Below are positions 16,789 through 26,330 of a stretch of DNA of 64,000 bases, piece after piece. Position numbers and translations under genes: made by a program. The notes under the pieces are model-generated. The model worked only from the letters and a program-made list of their open reading frames with translations, had not been told where the DNA came from and did no database searches. How positions within the stretch are numbered: position 1 is the stretch's first letter; every line of letters starts with the position of its first letter. The stretch is from Actinoplanes subtropicus (GTDB lineage Bacteria > Actinomycetota > Actinomycetes > Mycobacteriales > Micromonosporaceae): positions 310,001 through 374,000 of the forward strand of contig NZ_JOJL01000004.1 in assembly GCF_000721705.1 (NCBI RefSeq), written 5' to 3'.

Positions 16789-17423
16789 CCGACCAGGCGG
16801 CGTTCCCAGGCCCAGGCGGCGATCTCGACCCGGCCGCGCGCGCTCAGCTTGGTCTGCACGCTGCCCAGGTGGGTCTTGACCGTCCCGATCGAGATGAAGA
16901 GCTCGGTGGCGATCTCGGCGTTGGTCAGCCCCCGCGCCACCAGCTTCACCACGTCCAACTCGCGCGGGGAGAGACCGCCGTCGTCGGTGACCGGCTTGGG
17001 CAGGGACAAGTGCTCCAGCAGGCGTACGGTGATCTTCGGGCTGATCAGGGCGTCGCCGGAGACCGCGGCGCGCACCGCCTCGACCAGCAGGGCCGGACCG
17101 GAGTCTTTCAGCAGGAAGCCGGCCGCGCCGTTGCGCAGCGCCTGGTGCACGTACTCGTCGAGGTCGAAAGTGGTCACCACGACCACCTTGACCGGGTCGG
17201 CCACGCCGGGGCCGGCCAGCAGGCGCAGCGCCTCGAGGCCGTCCATCTTGGGCATCCGGATGTCGAACAGGGCCACGTCCGGCCGGAGCTTGCGGGCCAG
17301 CGCGACCGCCTCGACGCCGTCGGCCGCCTCGCCGACGACCTCCATGTCCGGCTGGGCGCCGATGATCATGCCGAAGCCGGTGCGGACCATCGCCTGGTCG
17401 TCCGCGATCAGAACCTTGATCAC
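16785..17423 (-). CDS. NarL/LuxR-family response regulator
   Basis: A 212-residue regulator. The receiver has D8/D9, phospho-acceptor D54 (LFDIRMPKMDG) and K106 (FLLKDSG). The LuxR helix-turn-helix reads LSPRELDVVKLVARGLTNAE, then IGTVKTHLGSVQTKLSARGR. It lies 13 nt after the kinase gene in one operon and overlaps the Roco stop by a few bases at a CTAG. It shares the DIRMPxMDGLEALR and TTFDLDEYVHxALR stretches with the regulator at 7905-8597. Likely targets are its own operon and the divergent ABC exporter, through the inverted element at 18657-18711. Confidence 0.92.
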   Translation of the reverse strand: MIKVLIADDQAMVRTGFGMIIGAQPDMEVVGEAADGVEAVALARKLRPDVALFDIRMPKMDGLEALRLLAGPGVADPVKVVVVTTFDLDEYVHQALRNGAAGFLLKDSGPALLVEAVRAAVSGDALISPKITVRLLEHLSLPKPVTDDGGLSPRELDVVKLVARGLTNAEIATELFISIGTVKTHLGSVQTKLSARGRVEIAAWAWERRLVG

Positions 17424-17436
17424 TGCGCTCCGCCGA

Positions 17437-18621
17437 TCACTGGACCACCTTCACGTTCAGGGGAAACGCGGCGTCGACCACCCAGCCGCCCTCGATGCCG
17501 GGGCCGGCCGAAAGGCGGCCACCGACCGCGCGGACCCGTTCGGTCAGGCCCACGAGACCGTACCCCGACCGCTCCCGGGGACCGGACGGCCGGGTCGTGC
17601 CGTCGTTCGCCACCCGCACCAGCAGCCACTCGGGGGTCCGCCGGATCCACACGTCGGCCACCCGGACGGCGACCGCGTGCTGCCGGATGTTGGTCAGTGC
17701 CTCCATCACCACCCGGTACGCCGAGGTCGACACCTCCACCGGCAGGCCGTCGATCGACCCGTCCAGGTGCAGCCGGCCCAGCGGCCCGCCGGCCGCGGTG
17801 AACTGCTCGATCAACGGCCCCAGATCGGGCACCCCGGCCACCGGGGCGAGCGGCGCGTCCGGCCGGGACTGGGGATCGCGCAGTACCCCGACCATCCGGC
17901 GCATCGACGCCATCGTCTCGGCGCCGGCCCGTTCGATCTGGTCGAGCGCCTGCACCACACGTTTCGGATCCTGCTCGGCGATGAACTTCGCGCCCTGCGC
18001 CTGCACCACGATCCCGGTGACGTGGTGCGCGATGAAGTCGTGCAGGTCACGCGCGAACTCGGCGCGCTGCTCCGCCCGTACGGCCGCAAATGCCCGCTGG
18101 CGGGAGCTTTCCACCATGCGCAAGTAGACGCCCAGGCCGGTGGCCGCCGTGGCGGCCAGCGCCTGGATCAGGCCGAAGATGATGAACTCGGAGGACTGGC
18201 CGCCACGCAGCGGCAGGAAGCTCACCGCTGCGCCCGCCGCGATCACCCCGGCCACCGCCCAGCCGGCATGGGCCCGGCGGGACACCACGAACAGCACACC
18301 GAGCAGCGCGAGCGACTCGGCCAGGCCCCAGCTGCCGTATTCCGGATGGGAGAACGCCACCGCGAAGGTGACCACGATCGAGGTCAGGCTCAGCCCGACC
18401 GCGGCCTTGGCCAGGCCCACCGAATCCTGTTTGTGGGCCGGCAGCCAGATCGCCGCGGCGGCCATCGCCAGCAGGATCCGGATCAGCCCCAGCACCTCGG
18501 TGCTGGTCTGGCTGAGCAGGTTGCCCTGGGCCACGTCGAACAGGCCGAGCACCGCCAGCACGAGCAGCGCCCCCACCTGGCCGAGGCGCAGCAGGATCTT
18601 CCGGTTCGGGTTGTTCTCCAT
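17437..18621 (-). CDS. DesK/NarX-type sensor histidine kinase
   Basis: A 394-residue kinase. ATG 18621 (MENNPNRKILL) is chosen because hydrophobic segments start right after it; longer in-frame versions add unlikely sequence. About five membrane helices occupy residues 10-165. HisKA_3 follows, with FARDLHDFIAHHVTGIVVQA (His194), then HATPase motifs (YRVVMEALTNIRQHA, VANDG, YGLVGLTERVRAVGG). It is cotranscribed with the regulator that follows. It is divergent from an ABC/FtsX exporter, an arrangement common for kinases that sense membrane-active compounds and switch on an exporter (inference). Confidence 0.9.
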   Translation of the reverse strand: MENNPNRKILLRLGQVGALLVLAVLGLFDVAQGNLLSQTSTEVLGLIRILLAMAAAAIWLPAHKQDSVGLAKAAVGLSLTSIVVTFAVAFSHPEYGSWGLAESLALLGVLFVVSRRAHAGWAVAGVIAAGAAVSFLPLRGGQSSEFIIFGLIQALAATAATGLGVYLRMVESSRQRAFAAVRAEQRAEFARDLHDFIAHHVTGIVVQAQGAKFIAEQDPKRVVQALDQIERAGAETMASMRRMVGVLRDPQSRPDAPLAPVAGVPDLGPLIEQFTAAGGPLGRLHLDGSIDGLPVEVSTSAYRVVMEALTNIRQHAVAVRVADVWIRRTPEWLLVRVANDGTTRPSGPRERSGYGLVGLTERVRAVGGRLSAGPGIEGGWVVDAAFPLNVKVVQ

Positions 18622-18656
18622 CGCGATACCAGCGTAATGGCAGGTCAGGTGCTCCC

Positions 18657-18711
18657 CATCGGCCGAAAGTAAGAGAGCCGCCCAAAACGGAAGCCCATAA
18701 TTCGGCCGATG
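18657..18711. promoter_or_regulatory. Perfect inverted CATCGGCCGAA ... TTCGGCCGATG element
   Basis: CATCGGCCGAA (18657-18667) and TTCGGCCGATG (18701-18711) are exact inverted repeats 33 bp apart, centred between the kinase gene and the divergent ABC exporter. The same element with one mismatch lies at 6629-6696 before the related kinase. Each arm contains a CGGCCG palindrome. Likely the binding site of the NarL-type regulator. Confidence 0.6.
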
Positions 18712-18775
18712 TGCGGGCCGGATGGCTGCACCAAACTCCTCGGCGTCGGAAACGATCCCTGCGAGTGGAGTGACC

Positions 18776-19540
18776 ATGCAGACCCAGTTCCCCCCGGCCG
18801 CGCAGGACGCGCTGGCCGCCGTCGCGGCCGTCGACCTGGTCAAGGTCTACGGGAGTGGCGACACGGCCGTTCGTGCGCTGGACGGGGTGACCGTCGGCTT
18901 CACCCGCGCGCAGTTCACCGCGATCATGGGCCCGTCCGGTTCCGGCAAGTCCACGCTCATGCACTGCCTGGCCGGCCTCGATACGGCCACCGCCGGGCAG
19001 GCGCTGCTCGGCGGCACCGACCTCACCCGGCAGAGCGACCGGGTGCTCACCAGGGTGCGCCGCGAGCGGATCGGCTTCATCTTCCAGTCGTTCAACCTGC
19101 TACCGCAGCTGACCGCCGAGCAGAACATCCTGCTCCCGCTCGAGCTGGCCGGCCGCAAGCCCGACCGGCACCTGTTCAACCACCTCACCGAGGCGCTCGG
19201 GATCACCGCGCGGCTCAGTCACCGGCCCGGCGAGCTCTCCGGCGGCCAGCAGCAGCGGGTCGCGGTGGCCCGCGCGCTGATCTCCCGGCCCGAGGTGGTC
19301 TTCGCCGACGAGCCGACCGGCAACCTGGATTCCCGCTCCGGCGCCGAGGTCCTGCTGTTCCTGCGCAACTCGGTGCGCGAGCTGGGCCAGACCGTGGTCA
19401 TGGTGACCCACGACCCGGGCGCCGCCGCGTATGCGGACCGGGTCGTGCTGCTCGCCGACGGCAAGGTGGCCGGCGAGATCGACCGGCCCGACCACGGGTC
19501 GGTCACCGAGGCGCTGCGCTCGCTGGCGGTGCAGAGGTGA
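18776..19540 (+). CDS. ABC transporter ATP-binding protein (MacB/LolD type)
   Basis: A 254-residue ATPase. The ATG at 18776 has GTGGAGTG as ribosome site; an in-frame upstream ATG is less likely. Walker A is GPSGSGKST (residues 52-60), followed by Q-loop FQSFNLLPQL, signature LSGGQQQRVAVARAL, Walker [14 protein letters not shown] and H-loop MVTHD. It pairs with the overlapping FtsX-type permease to form a type VII (MacB-like) exporter or mechanotransmission complex. Probably induced by the divergent two-component system. Confidence 0.95.
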   Translation: MQTQFPPAAQDALAAVAAVDLVKVYGSGDTAVRALDGVTVGFTRAQFTAIMGPSGSGKSTLMHCLAGLDTATAGQALLGGTDLTRQSDRVLTRVRRERIGFIFQSFNLLPQLTAEQNILLPLELAGRKPDRHLFNHLTEALGITARLSHRPGELSGGQQQRVAVARALISRPEVVFADEPTGNLDSRSGAEVLLFLRNSVRELGQTVVMVTHDPGAAAYADRVVLLADGKVAGEIDRPDHGSVTEALRSLAVQR

Positions 19541-22065
19541 GCGCGGTCCTGCGGACCCAGCTGCGCGGCGTGGCGCGGCGGCCGGCCCGGCTGCTGCTCA
19601 CCGGCCTCGCCGTGCTGGTCGTCTCGTTCGTCGTCTACGCCACCGTGCTCGCCCAGGAGATCACCAAGCGCAGCGTGCTCGACGGGCTCAGCGGCACGCC
19701 GGCGGCGGTCGACCTCGTCGCCCGCAAGGGCACCCTCACGACGGCCGAGCTGGCCGCGATCGGCAAGCTCCCCGGGGTCGCCGAGGCGGCCGGCCGGATG
19801 GATGCGGGCGGCCAGATCGGCAACGAGTACCTGCAGATCGTCGCCGACCCGTCGACCGGGCCGCTCGCGGTCAGCCACCTGGTCTCCGGCCGGCTGGCCA
19901 CCGGGCCGGCCGAGATCGCGGTCAGCCCGCGCACGGTCGAGCGGCTCGGCCTCAAGCCCGGCACGACGGCCAAGGTCTCGCTGCGCTTCGACAAGGACGG
20001 AAAACCCGAGGCGCCGACCTCCCTCACGGTGGTCGGTGTCGTGACGGGCCGCGACGACTACGGATTCCAGGCGTACGCGTCGGAGCCGGCCGTGGCGCGG
20101 ATGAGCGGTTCGGATGCGCTCAACCAGATCGACGTCCGGCTCGCACCCGGCGCCGACGCGGACGGCGTACGGCAGCAGATCGATGCCCTCGTGGCAGCTG
20201 GCGTGAGCAAGGTGAAGGACGGTGAGCGGCCGGAGGTCGCCACCGGCAGCCAGGTCCGCCTGGAGGAGGCCCGGGCGAAGGCCAAGGACGTGGACAGCCT
20301 GTTCGCGGTGATCGGCCTGTTCGTCGCGATCGCCGTGGTCGCCGCCGGGCTGGTCGCCGCCTCCACCTTCCGGATCGTCTTCGCCCAGCGGATGCGCCAG
20401 CTCGCCCTGCTCCGCGCGGTCGGCGCCGGCCGCGGCGGGATCACCTGGTCGCTCGCCGCCGAGGGGGCGCTGACCGGCCTCGTCACCGGGCTGGCCGGGG
20501 TGCTGCTCGCGCTCGGCGCCGGCCAGCTCGTGCCGCGGGTCGTCGCCGCCTTCGGGCCGCATGTCGCCTCGCCGGGCCTGCCGATCGCGCCCGCGCTGCT
20601 CACCGTGCTGCTCGCGGTCGTGCTGACGGTGGTCGCGGTGGTCGCCCCGGCCTTCACCGCCGGCAAGGTGTCCCCGCTGGAGGCGCTACGCGGAGCCGGC
20701 GTCACCGCGGGCCGCCGTGACATCGGCAAGGCGCGCTGGGTGTTCGGGCTGCTGCTCGTGGTCGCGGCCGGCCTGGTCGCCGCGTATGTGTTCCAGGGCC
20801 TGCCCGGCCCGAACCCGAAGGACTACAACCCCTCGATCAACCTGCTGGCGATCGTCGCCTCCGGCGGGCTTGCCTTCCTCGCGCTGATCGCACTCGGACC
20901 GGTGCTGGTGCGGCCGGTGCTGGCCGTGCTGGGCACGCCGGTCCGCCGTTCCGGGCCGGTCGGGCGGCTCGCCGCCGGGGGAGTGGGCGGCGCCCCGCGC
21001 CGGGCCGCCGCGGTGTCGGTGGTGGTCGCGCTCGGCGTCACGCTGATCTCCGGCTGCCTGGTCGGCGGCGAGTCGATCCGGGTCCTCGCCGACCGGCAGA
21101 GCTCGCTGTCCGCCCCGGCCGACTACGAGCTGACCACCAACGACGACCCGATCCCGGCCACCGCGGTCGGCCAGCTGCAGGGCCGCTCCGAGCTCACGCA
21201 CGTCGTGCCCTACCGGCGGCTCGCGGTGACGGCCGGCAACGGCACCGACCTGCAGGCGGTCGACGTCCAGCTCGCCGCCGTGCCCCGGCTGGCCGGCCTC
21301 GACGTGGCGGCCGGCCGGATCGCCGACCTCGGGCCGGGCAAGGTGGTCATCTCGGCGTTCATGGCCGACAACCAGGGCCTGCACGTCGGTGACAAGGTCA
21401 CCGTGGTGGCCGGCAAGCGGTCGATGCCGCTGACCGTCGCCGCCGAGTTGAGCGACGTCGCGCCGCTCGCCTCCTCCATGATCATCTACCCGGCCGACAT
21501 GACCCGGCTGGGGGCGCCGGCCGGCTACTCCGGCCTGCTGGCCGACCAGGCGGTGGCCGGGGAGAAGGGCCGCAGCGACGGAAGGCGGGCGCTGACCGAC
21601 GCCGTCGGCAACCACCCGTGGGCGATCAACGTGCTCGCCGACCAGCGCGACCAGATCAACAGCGAGCTCACCATCCTGCTCGCCATCGCGCTCGGCCTGA
21701 TCGGGCTCACCGTGCTGATCGCGGTGGTCGGCGTCGGCACCACCACGGCGCTGTCGGTGGTCGAGCGGGTGCGCGAGTCGGGCCTGCTGCGGGCGGTCGG
21801 GCTGTCCCGGGGCGCGCTGCGGGCGATGCTCACCACCGAGTCCGCGCTGTACGGCGTGATCGGCGCCGGGCTCGGCCTGGTGCTGGGCGTCCCGTACGCG
21901 TGGCTGGCGGTCCAGGCGCTCGGCGTGAACGCGCCGCTCACCCTGCCGGTCGGCCAGCTCGCGGTGGTCTTCGTGATCCTGGTGCTGCTCACCGCGGCCG
22001 CCGGGGTGCTGCCCGCCCGCCGGGCCGCGAAGGTCAGCCCGGTGGTGGCGCTGGGCGCCGAGTAG
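19537..22065 (+). CDS. FtsX-like ABC transporter permease with two permease units
   Basis: An 842-residue membrane protein starting at the GTG that overlaps the ATPase stop (GTGA). The N-terminal helix (LLLTGLAVLVVSFVVYATVL) precedes an extracytoplasmic MacB-like domain of about 220 residues. Three helices follow (LFAVIGLFVAIAVVAAGLVA, then LLALGAGQ and LLAVVLTVVAVVAPAF). The pattern then repeats with a second extracytoplasmic domain (VGGESIRVLADRQSSLSAPA) and final helices (LLAIALGLIGLTVLIAVVGV). Duplicated FtsX units of this size are typical of actinobacterial antimicrobial-type exporters. A strong hairpin terminator follows. Confidence 0.92.
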   Translation: MSAVLRTQLRGVARRPARLLLTGLAVLVVSFVVYATVLAQEITKRSVLDGLSGTPAAVDLVARKGTLTTAELAAIGKLPGVAEAAGRMDAGGQIGNEYLQIVADPSTGPLAVSHLVSGRLATGPAEIAVSPRTVERLGLKPGTTAKVSLRFDKDGKPEAPTSLTVVGVVTGRDDYGFQAYASEPAVARMSGSDALNQIDVRLAPGADADGVRQQIDALVAAGVSKVKDGERPEVATGSQVRLEEARAKAKDVDSLFAVIGLFVAIAVVAAGLVAASTFRIVFAQRMRQLALLRAVGAGRGGITWSLAAEGALTGLVTGLAGVLLALGAGQLVPRVVAAFGPHVASPGLPIAPALLTVLLAVVLTVVAVVAPAFTAGKVSPLEALRGAGVTAGRRDIGKARWVFGLLLVVAAGLVAAYVFQGLPGPNPKDYNPSINLLAIVASGGLAFLALIALGPVLVRPVLAVLGTPVRRSGPVGRLAAGGVGGAPRRAAAVSVVVALGVTLISGCLVGGESIRVLADRQSSLSAPADYELTTNDDPIPATAVGQLQGRSELTHVVPYRRLAVTAGNGTDLQAVDVQLAAVPRLAGLDVAAGRIADLGPGKVVISAFMADNQGLHVGDKVTVVAGKRSMPLTVAAELSDVAPLASSMIIYPADMTRLGAPAGYSGLLADQAVAGEKGRSDGRRALTDAVGNHPWAINVLADQRDQINSELTILLAIALGLIGLTVLIAVVGVGTTTALSVVERVRESGLLRAVGLSRGALRAMLTTESALYGVIGAGLGLVLGVPYAWLAVQALGVNAPLTLPVGQLAVVFVILVLLTAAAGVLPARRAAKVSPVVALGAE

Positions 22066-22068
22066 ACC

Positions 22069-22111
22069 CCGGTCGCCGGCCGCCCTCTTGCCCCCGGCGG
22101 CCGGCGACCGG
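22069..22111 (+). terminator. Strong hairpin terminator after the ABC exporter
   Basis: A perfect 16-bp stem pairs CCGGTCGCCGGCCGCC (22069-22084) with GGCGGCCGGCGACCGG (22096-22111), leaving an 11-nt loop. It starts 3 bp after the permease stop codon. Confidence 0.85.
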
Positions 22112-22278
22112 CTACCCATCGACCGGCGGATCCGCCATCTCGACGTCCTGCTCCGGCCGGTGCGAGAGGCGGCGCGTCGCGGTGGGCCGGCGCGTCGGCT
22201 GAACGGGCGATGTCGCGCCCGATTTACGCGGATATTGTCAAATAATCTTCGTAAAACCGCGACTCATTGAGGGTGAAT

Positions 22279-23232
22279 ATGTCCCGTGCTGCCCTGCTGG
22301 TGGCCACCGCATCCCTTGCTACCGGCTTGGTGGCCGGCCCGGGCGTGGCGTATGCCGCCGACACGTCGACGGAGCTGACCGCCGCCGAGATGACCGCCGA
22401 GCTGAAGGTGGTGAGCGACGCCTCCGCGAAGGCGGCCGCGGAGGGCTGGAAGGCCACGATGAAACCGCTCGGCTCGTCGTCGGGCTCCATGTTCATCGCC
22501 GCCGACCCGATCGCGGGGCGGTCCTATGTGCGGATCGACCTCGGCGGCCTGATCGTGGCGCAGTATTTCGCCAAGGGAAAGGGTAGCTACAGCTCGCTGA
22601 ACGACTCGGAGTCCCGGGCGGCGTTGCGGATGATGGGCCGCCCTTCGATCCGGTACGCCTTCATCCCGGACAAATCGGGCGATGGCCCGATGGGCGGCTT
22701 CTCGCCGGACACCGTGCTGAGCGACGGCAACCACGCCGGCACCAAGACGGTCCACGACGACGGATCCGTCGACTACCGGCTGACCGAGGACGGCTCCACC
22801 ATGACGGCGCACGTCACCGCGGCCGGCACGCTGGCGTCCCTCGACGCGGTCGACTCCGACGGCCACACGAAGCTCACGTACGGCTATGGCCCGCAGCAGG
22901 TGACGTTGCCGTCGGCGAGTGTGACGATCGGTTACGAGGCGCTGGCCCGTGGGCTGGCGTACCTGCACATGGAGTCCTCGGTCAAGCAGGTCGCGGGCGA
23001 GGCCGCCACCGACACGCTGCAGGCCGCGCACCGGCACCCGATCTCGGTGTCCTTGCTGCGCGAGGTGACGAAGGATGACGTCGCGAGTTTCAACGACGAC
23101 ATCGGGGTCCGGGTCAAGACCAAGAATGTCGGCGGGGGCATCCGGGTGTACGCCACGAACCCGTGGACGCACCGCACCGTCGCCTACACGCTGAAGGCGT
23201 CCGGCCGGAAGGTCGTCATCGCCAGGAACTGA
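22279..23232 (+). CDS. Secreted protein of unknown function
   Basis: A 317-residue exported protein. The ATG at 22279 is preceded by GAGGGTG; a TTG 12 nt upstream is less likely. The signal peptide (MSRAALLVATASLATGLVAG) has a predicted AYA cleavage site before ADTSTEL. There is no lipobox and no membrane helix. The mature part alternates strands (FIAADPIAGRSYVRIDLGGL, GSVDYRLTEDGSTMTAHVTA, HTKLTYGYGPQQVTLP), loosely like the LolA/LppX-type fold that binds lipids or polymers. That resemblance is weak and no family is claimed. It is preceded by an AT-rich promoter region and transcribed alone. Confidence 0.65.
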   Translation: MSRAALLVATASLATGLVAGPGVAYAADTSTELTAAEMTAELKVVSDASAKAAAEGWKATMKPLGSSSGSMFIAADPIAGRSYVRIDLGGLIVAQYFAKGKGSYSSLNDSESRAALRMMGRPSIRYAFIPDKSGDGPMGGFSPDTVLSDGNHAGTKTVHDDGSVDYRLTEDGSTMTAHVTAAGTLASLDAVDSDGHTKLTYGYGPQQVTLPSASVTIGYEALARGLAYLHMESSVKQVAGEAATDTLQAAHRHPISVSLLREVTKDDVASFNDDIGVRVKTKNVGGGIRVYATNPWTHRTVAYTLKASGRKVVIARN

Positions 23233-23356
23233 CGCCTGCGGGGGCGGGGTCGGCGGGTCTCTCGGTTGTGGACGGTCGCGCCCGGTGGGACCCACCGAGA
23301 CGATCGTCCGCAGGCCGCACAGCGGATCCGCGCCAGGCCCCCGACCCGAAAAGTCT

Positions 23357-24493
23357 CTAGATCGTGGCCCTTCCGGTTGGCGACTCGCCGGCGAGGGTGA
23401 GTTGTGGGGCCGGGGTGGGAGCTGTGCTCGGGCCGCGGAGGGTTCCGGTGGCGATCAGGCAGCGCAGCGGCGGGCCGAGGGGGCGTTCGACCAGGCGGTG
23501 GACCGACCAGGCGGCACCGAGCAGCGTCAGGATGGTGGCCGCCATGAGCAGGGGCACCGGAAGGCCGGTGCGGTCGTAGGCGTACCGGATCATGGTGAAG
23601 CCGATGCGCGGGTGCAGCAGATAGAACGGATACGACACGGCGCCGCCGACCGCGAGCCGGCGCCAGGTCCAGCGGTCCGTCGCGCCGAGTGCGATGACCA
23701 ACAGCGTTGCGTACGCGGCGGTGATGATGATCAGCGCCGGCCAGATCGGGACGGGGAAGCCGGGATTGGCGGAGAGCACGCGTTCACGAACGCGGACGAG
23801 GCTGACCACCCACGCGGCGGCGAGCAGCATCCATGGCGCCGGCGACGGGCAGTGGCGGCGGATCAGGTAGAGCGTCATGCCGGCGATGAAGTAGGGCGCG
23901 TACTGGGGCATGACCAGCTGTGCCAGCGGCACGGTGGTGGGGACGACGACGGAGGCGGCCAGCCAGGCGGCGCCGAGGGTGAGGATCCGGGCCCGGGTGA
24001 GGCCGAACTGGATGACGACGGCGAACAGCAGGTAGAAGCGCAGCTCGTACCAGAGGGTCCAGTAGACGGTGTCGACGTTGGGCACCGTCAAGGGATCGGC
24101 GAGCATGGTGAGGTTGATGCCGATGTCGGCGACGGTCAGGCGGTGGGGCAGGGGAATGCCGTCGGTGAGCGGGAAGAGCGTCATGACCGCCGTGGTGATC
24201 AGGACGCAGGCCCAGAAAGCGGGGTACAGGCGACCGGCGCGGGAGGCGAGGAAGGCGCGCGCGGTACGTCCCCAGCCGCTCATGCAGATCACGAAGCCGC
24301 TGATCATGAAGAACACCTCGACGCCGAGGAAGCCGTAGATCAGCACCGAGTCCACCCGCGGCGGCAGGTAGCTGCTGGTCGGGTGCACGCCGTCGATCGA
24401 CCAGGCCAGGCCGAGGTGGTACGCGGACACCGCCAGCGCGCACAGCAGCCGCAGGCCGTCCAGGGCGAGCAGGCGATCCTTCTTCGCAGCCAC
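23357..24493 (-). CDS. Acyltransferase 3 (OafA/YrhL-type) membrane protein
   Basis: A 378-residue protein with about ten membrane helices that transfers acyl groups to surface polysaccharides or other envelope glycans. RLLALDGLRLLCALAVSAYH near the start holds the family's conserved His, and FFMISGFVICMSGWGRT with the RAGRLYPAFW stretch completes the catalytic-region motif. The GTG start has GGAGG eight bases upstream. The tail is Pro/Thr-rich. It follows a sensor kinase gene after 82 bp on the same strand, so RR-kinase-acyltransferase may form one envelope-stress operon. The acyl acceptor cannot be told. Confidence 0.88.
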   Translation of the reverse strand: MAAKKDRLLALDGLRLLCALAVSAYHLGLAWSIDGVHPTSSYLPPRVDSVLIYGFLGVEVFFMISGFVICMSGWGRTARAFLASRAGRLYPAFWACVLITTAVMTLFPLTDGIPLPHRLTVADIGINLTMLADPLTVPNVDTVYWTLWYELRFYLLFAVVIQFGLTRARILTLGAAWLAASVVVPTTVPLAQLVMPQYAPYFIAGMTLYLIRRHCPSPAPWMLLAAAWVVSLVRVRERVLSANPGFPVPIWPALIIITAAYATLLVIALGATDRWTWRRLAVGGAVSYPFYLLHPRIGFTMIRYAYDRTGLPVPLLMAATILTLLGAAWSVHRLVERPLGPPLRCLIATGTLRGPSTAPTPAPQLTLAGESPTGRATI

Positions 24494-24575
24494 GGTGGCC
24501 GCCTCCTGTCGGGAGATGGGCAGGGGTCATCGCCGCGAGCGGCCGGAGCCGCTGACGGTGCGGGAAAAGGGAGGG

Positions 24576-26330
24576 TCAGGCCACGGCGGGCAGGCGGATG
24601 GTGAAGGTGCTGCCGCGGCCGGGGCGGCTGGTCGCCGAGACCGTGCCGCCGTGGGCCTCGACGAGGTTGCGGACGATGGCGAGCCCGAGGCCGCTGCCGC
24701 CGGTGTGCCGGCTGCGGGACCGGTCCGCCCGCCAGAAGCGCTCGAACACGTGCGGCAGGTCGGCCTCTTCGATGCCGCTGCCCGCGTCGGCGACCTCGAT
24801 CACCACGTCGTCGCCGTCGGCGTGCGAGCGTACGGTGACGGTCGCGCCCGCCGGGGAGTGCCGCACGGCGTTGGAGAGCAGGTTGCCCACCGCCTGGCGT
24901 ACGCGAAGGGGGTCGAGAATGACCTCCGGGTCGCCGGACAGATCGGTGATGATCGTGACGCCCCCGGCATCGCTCCGGTGCGCGGCGACGGCCTGGTCGA
25001 GCAGCTCGTTGAGAAAGACCGGCTCCGGATGCAGGCGCAGCCGGCCGGCGTCGGCGGCGGCGAGATCGCGCAGGTCGTCGATGACGTGCTGGAGCAGTTC
25101 CGCCTCGTCGGCGAGCAGGTCGAGCAGCTGGGGGCCGGCGTCGGTGACGCCGTCGCGGGCGGCCTGCACCCAGGCGCGGATGGTGGTCAGCGGGGTGCCC
25201 AGCTCGTGCGCGATGTCGCTGACCATCGCCTGCCGCTGTCGTTCCACGGCCTCGCGGCGTTGGGAGAGCTCGTTGAACGCGGCGGTGAGCCGGCCGATCT
25301 CGTCCCGCCCGCGGACCGGCAGCCGGCCCGTGCCGTGCTCGGTGGCCCGGATGAGGGCGCGCAGCGGCCGCGCCATCCGCAGCCCGACCAGCAGGGTGAT
25401 CGCGAACGCGACCACCAGGACCAGCACCGAGACGCCGGTGATCCGCAGGGCGTTGGCCCGCGACAGGTCGAAGACCGGTCCGGATGCCGACGGCGGGTCG
25501 CTGATGTAGAGGTACGCGGGCGGCGCCACATACGGGCGCAGCTGCTCGCGGCGGGAGGCATCGACGCAGTCCTGCGGCGCGCCGGTCTCGCCGGGTGGGC
25601 TCCAGGTGAAACCGAGCCGCACGGTGACCGGCGGCCGCCCGCTCCCGAGACAGGCGTTGGTGAGCTCGGTGAGCTGTTCCAGGGCTTTCCGCTCGGTCGG
25701 GGTGGGGACGTCGGCGCCGGAGCGGTGGTAGCAGTCGGCCAGCTGCGCGACGGCCACGTCCGATTCGCCGACGGGCGGAACGAGCGTGGGCCGGCCGGCG
25801 GTGTCGCTGTCCACCTCGGTGTCGACGCCCTTGCCGGTCATGCAGGCCCGAGCCGCCAGGACCTGTGCGGAGACGGTCGTGCGCTCGGCGTCGGTGAGCC
25901 GGTACGGGCCGACCGCGCGCCGGTCGATGCCGCTGCCGTCGACCTGGCCCGAGGAGAGATAGCCCTCGAGGTAGAGCGGGTCGACCAGCGCCGACCGCCG
26001 GGCGGGCAGCACCGGCGGCGGCGCCTGCGAGCTGGCGAGGACCGTGCCGTTCTCGCCATCGGTGAGGGTGATCTGGCGGCTGGTGATCGCCGCCAGCTGG
26101 ATCAGCAGCGGCCGCACGCCCGCCCAGGTGGTGTGCGTCGCGGCGTAGCCCATCACCCCGTCGTAGATGCGGGCGTCGTAGCTGAGCCCATGGCCCTGCT
26201 CCCGCTGGATCGCCTGCCGGGTGCTCTTGACCGCGAGCCAGGCGCTGGCCGCCACCGCGCACACCATGACCAGCAGGGACAGCGCCAGCAGCCGCGCGAC
26301 CAGGCTGCGGTGCAGCGGGGTGCGCGTCAC
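24576..26330 (-). CDS. Two-component sensor histidine kinase (HAMP-HisKA type)
   Basis: A 584-residue kinase. Helix 1 (LLALSLLVMVCAVAASAWLA) is followed by an extracytoplasmic sensor domain of about 270 residues containing several Cys (AACMTG, DCYHRS, NACLGS, DCVDAS), possibly disulfide-bonded. Helix 2 (ITGVSVLVLVVAFAITLLVG), a HAMP domain (RMARPLRALIRATEHGTGRL), HisKA (MVSDIAHELGTPLTTIRAWV) and HATPase (NLLSNAVRHSP, DAGSGI, GGSGLGLAIVRNLVEAHGG) complete it. Its GTG overlaps the response-regulator stop (GTGA). The stimulus is unknown. Confidence 0.93.
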   Translation of the reverse strand: MTRTPLHRSLVARLLALSLLVMVCAVAASAWLAVKSTRQAIQREQGHGLSYDARIYDGVMGYAATHTTWAGVRPLLIQLAAITSRQITLTDGENGTVLASSQAPPPVLPARRSALVDPLYLEGYLSSGQVDGSGIDRRAVGPYRLTDAERTTVSAQVLAARACMTGKGVDTEVDSDTAGRPTLVPPVGESDVAVAQLADCYHRSGADVPTPTERKALEQLTELTNACLGSGRPPVTVRLGFTWSPPGETGAPQDCVDASRREQLRPYVAPPAYLYISDPPSASGPVFDLSRANALRITGVSVLVLVVAFAITLLVGLRMARPLRALIRATEHGTGRLPVRGRDEIGRLTAAFNELSQRREAVERQRQAMVSDIAHELGTPLTTIRAWVQAARDGVTDAGPQLLDLLADEAELLQHVIDDLRDLAAADAGRLRLHPEPVFLNELLDQAVAAHRSDAGGVTIITDLSGDPEVILDPLRVRQAVGNLLSNAVRHSPAGATVTVRSHADGDDVVIEVADAGSGIEEADLPHVFERFWRADRSRSRHTGGSGLGLAIVRNLVEAHGGTVSATSRPGRGSTFTIRLPAVA

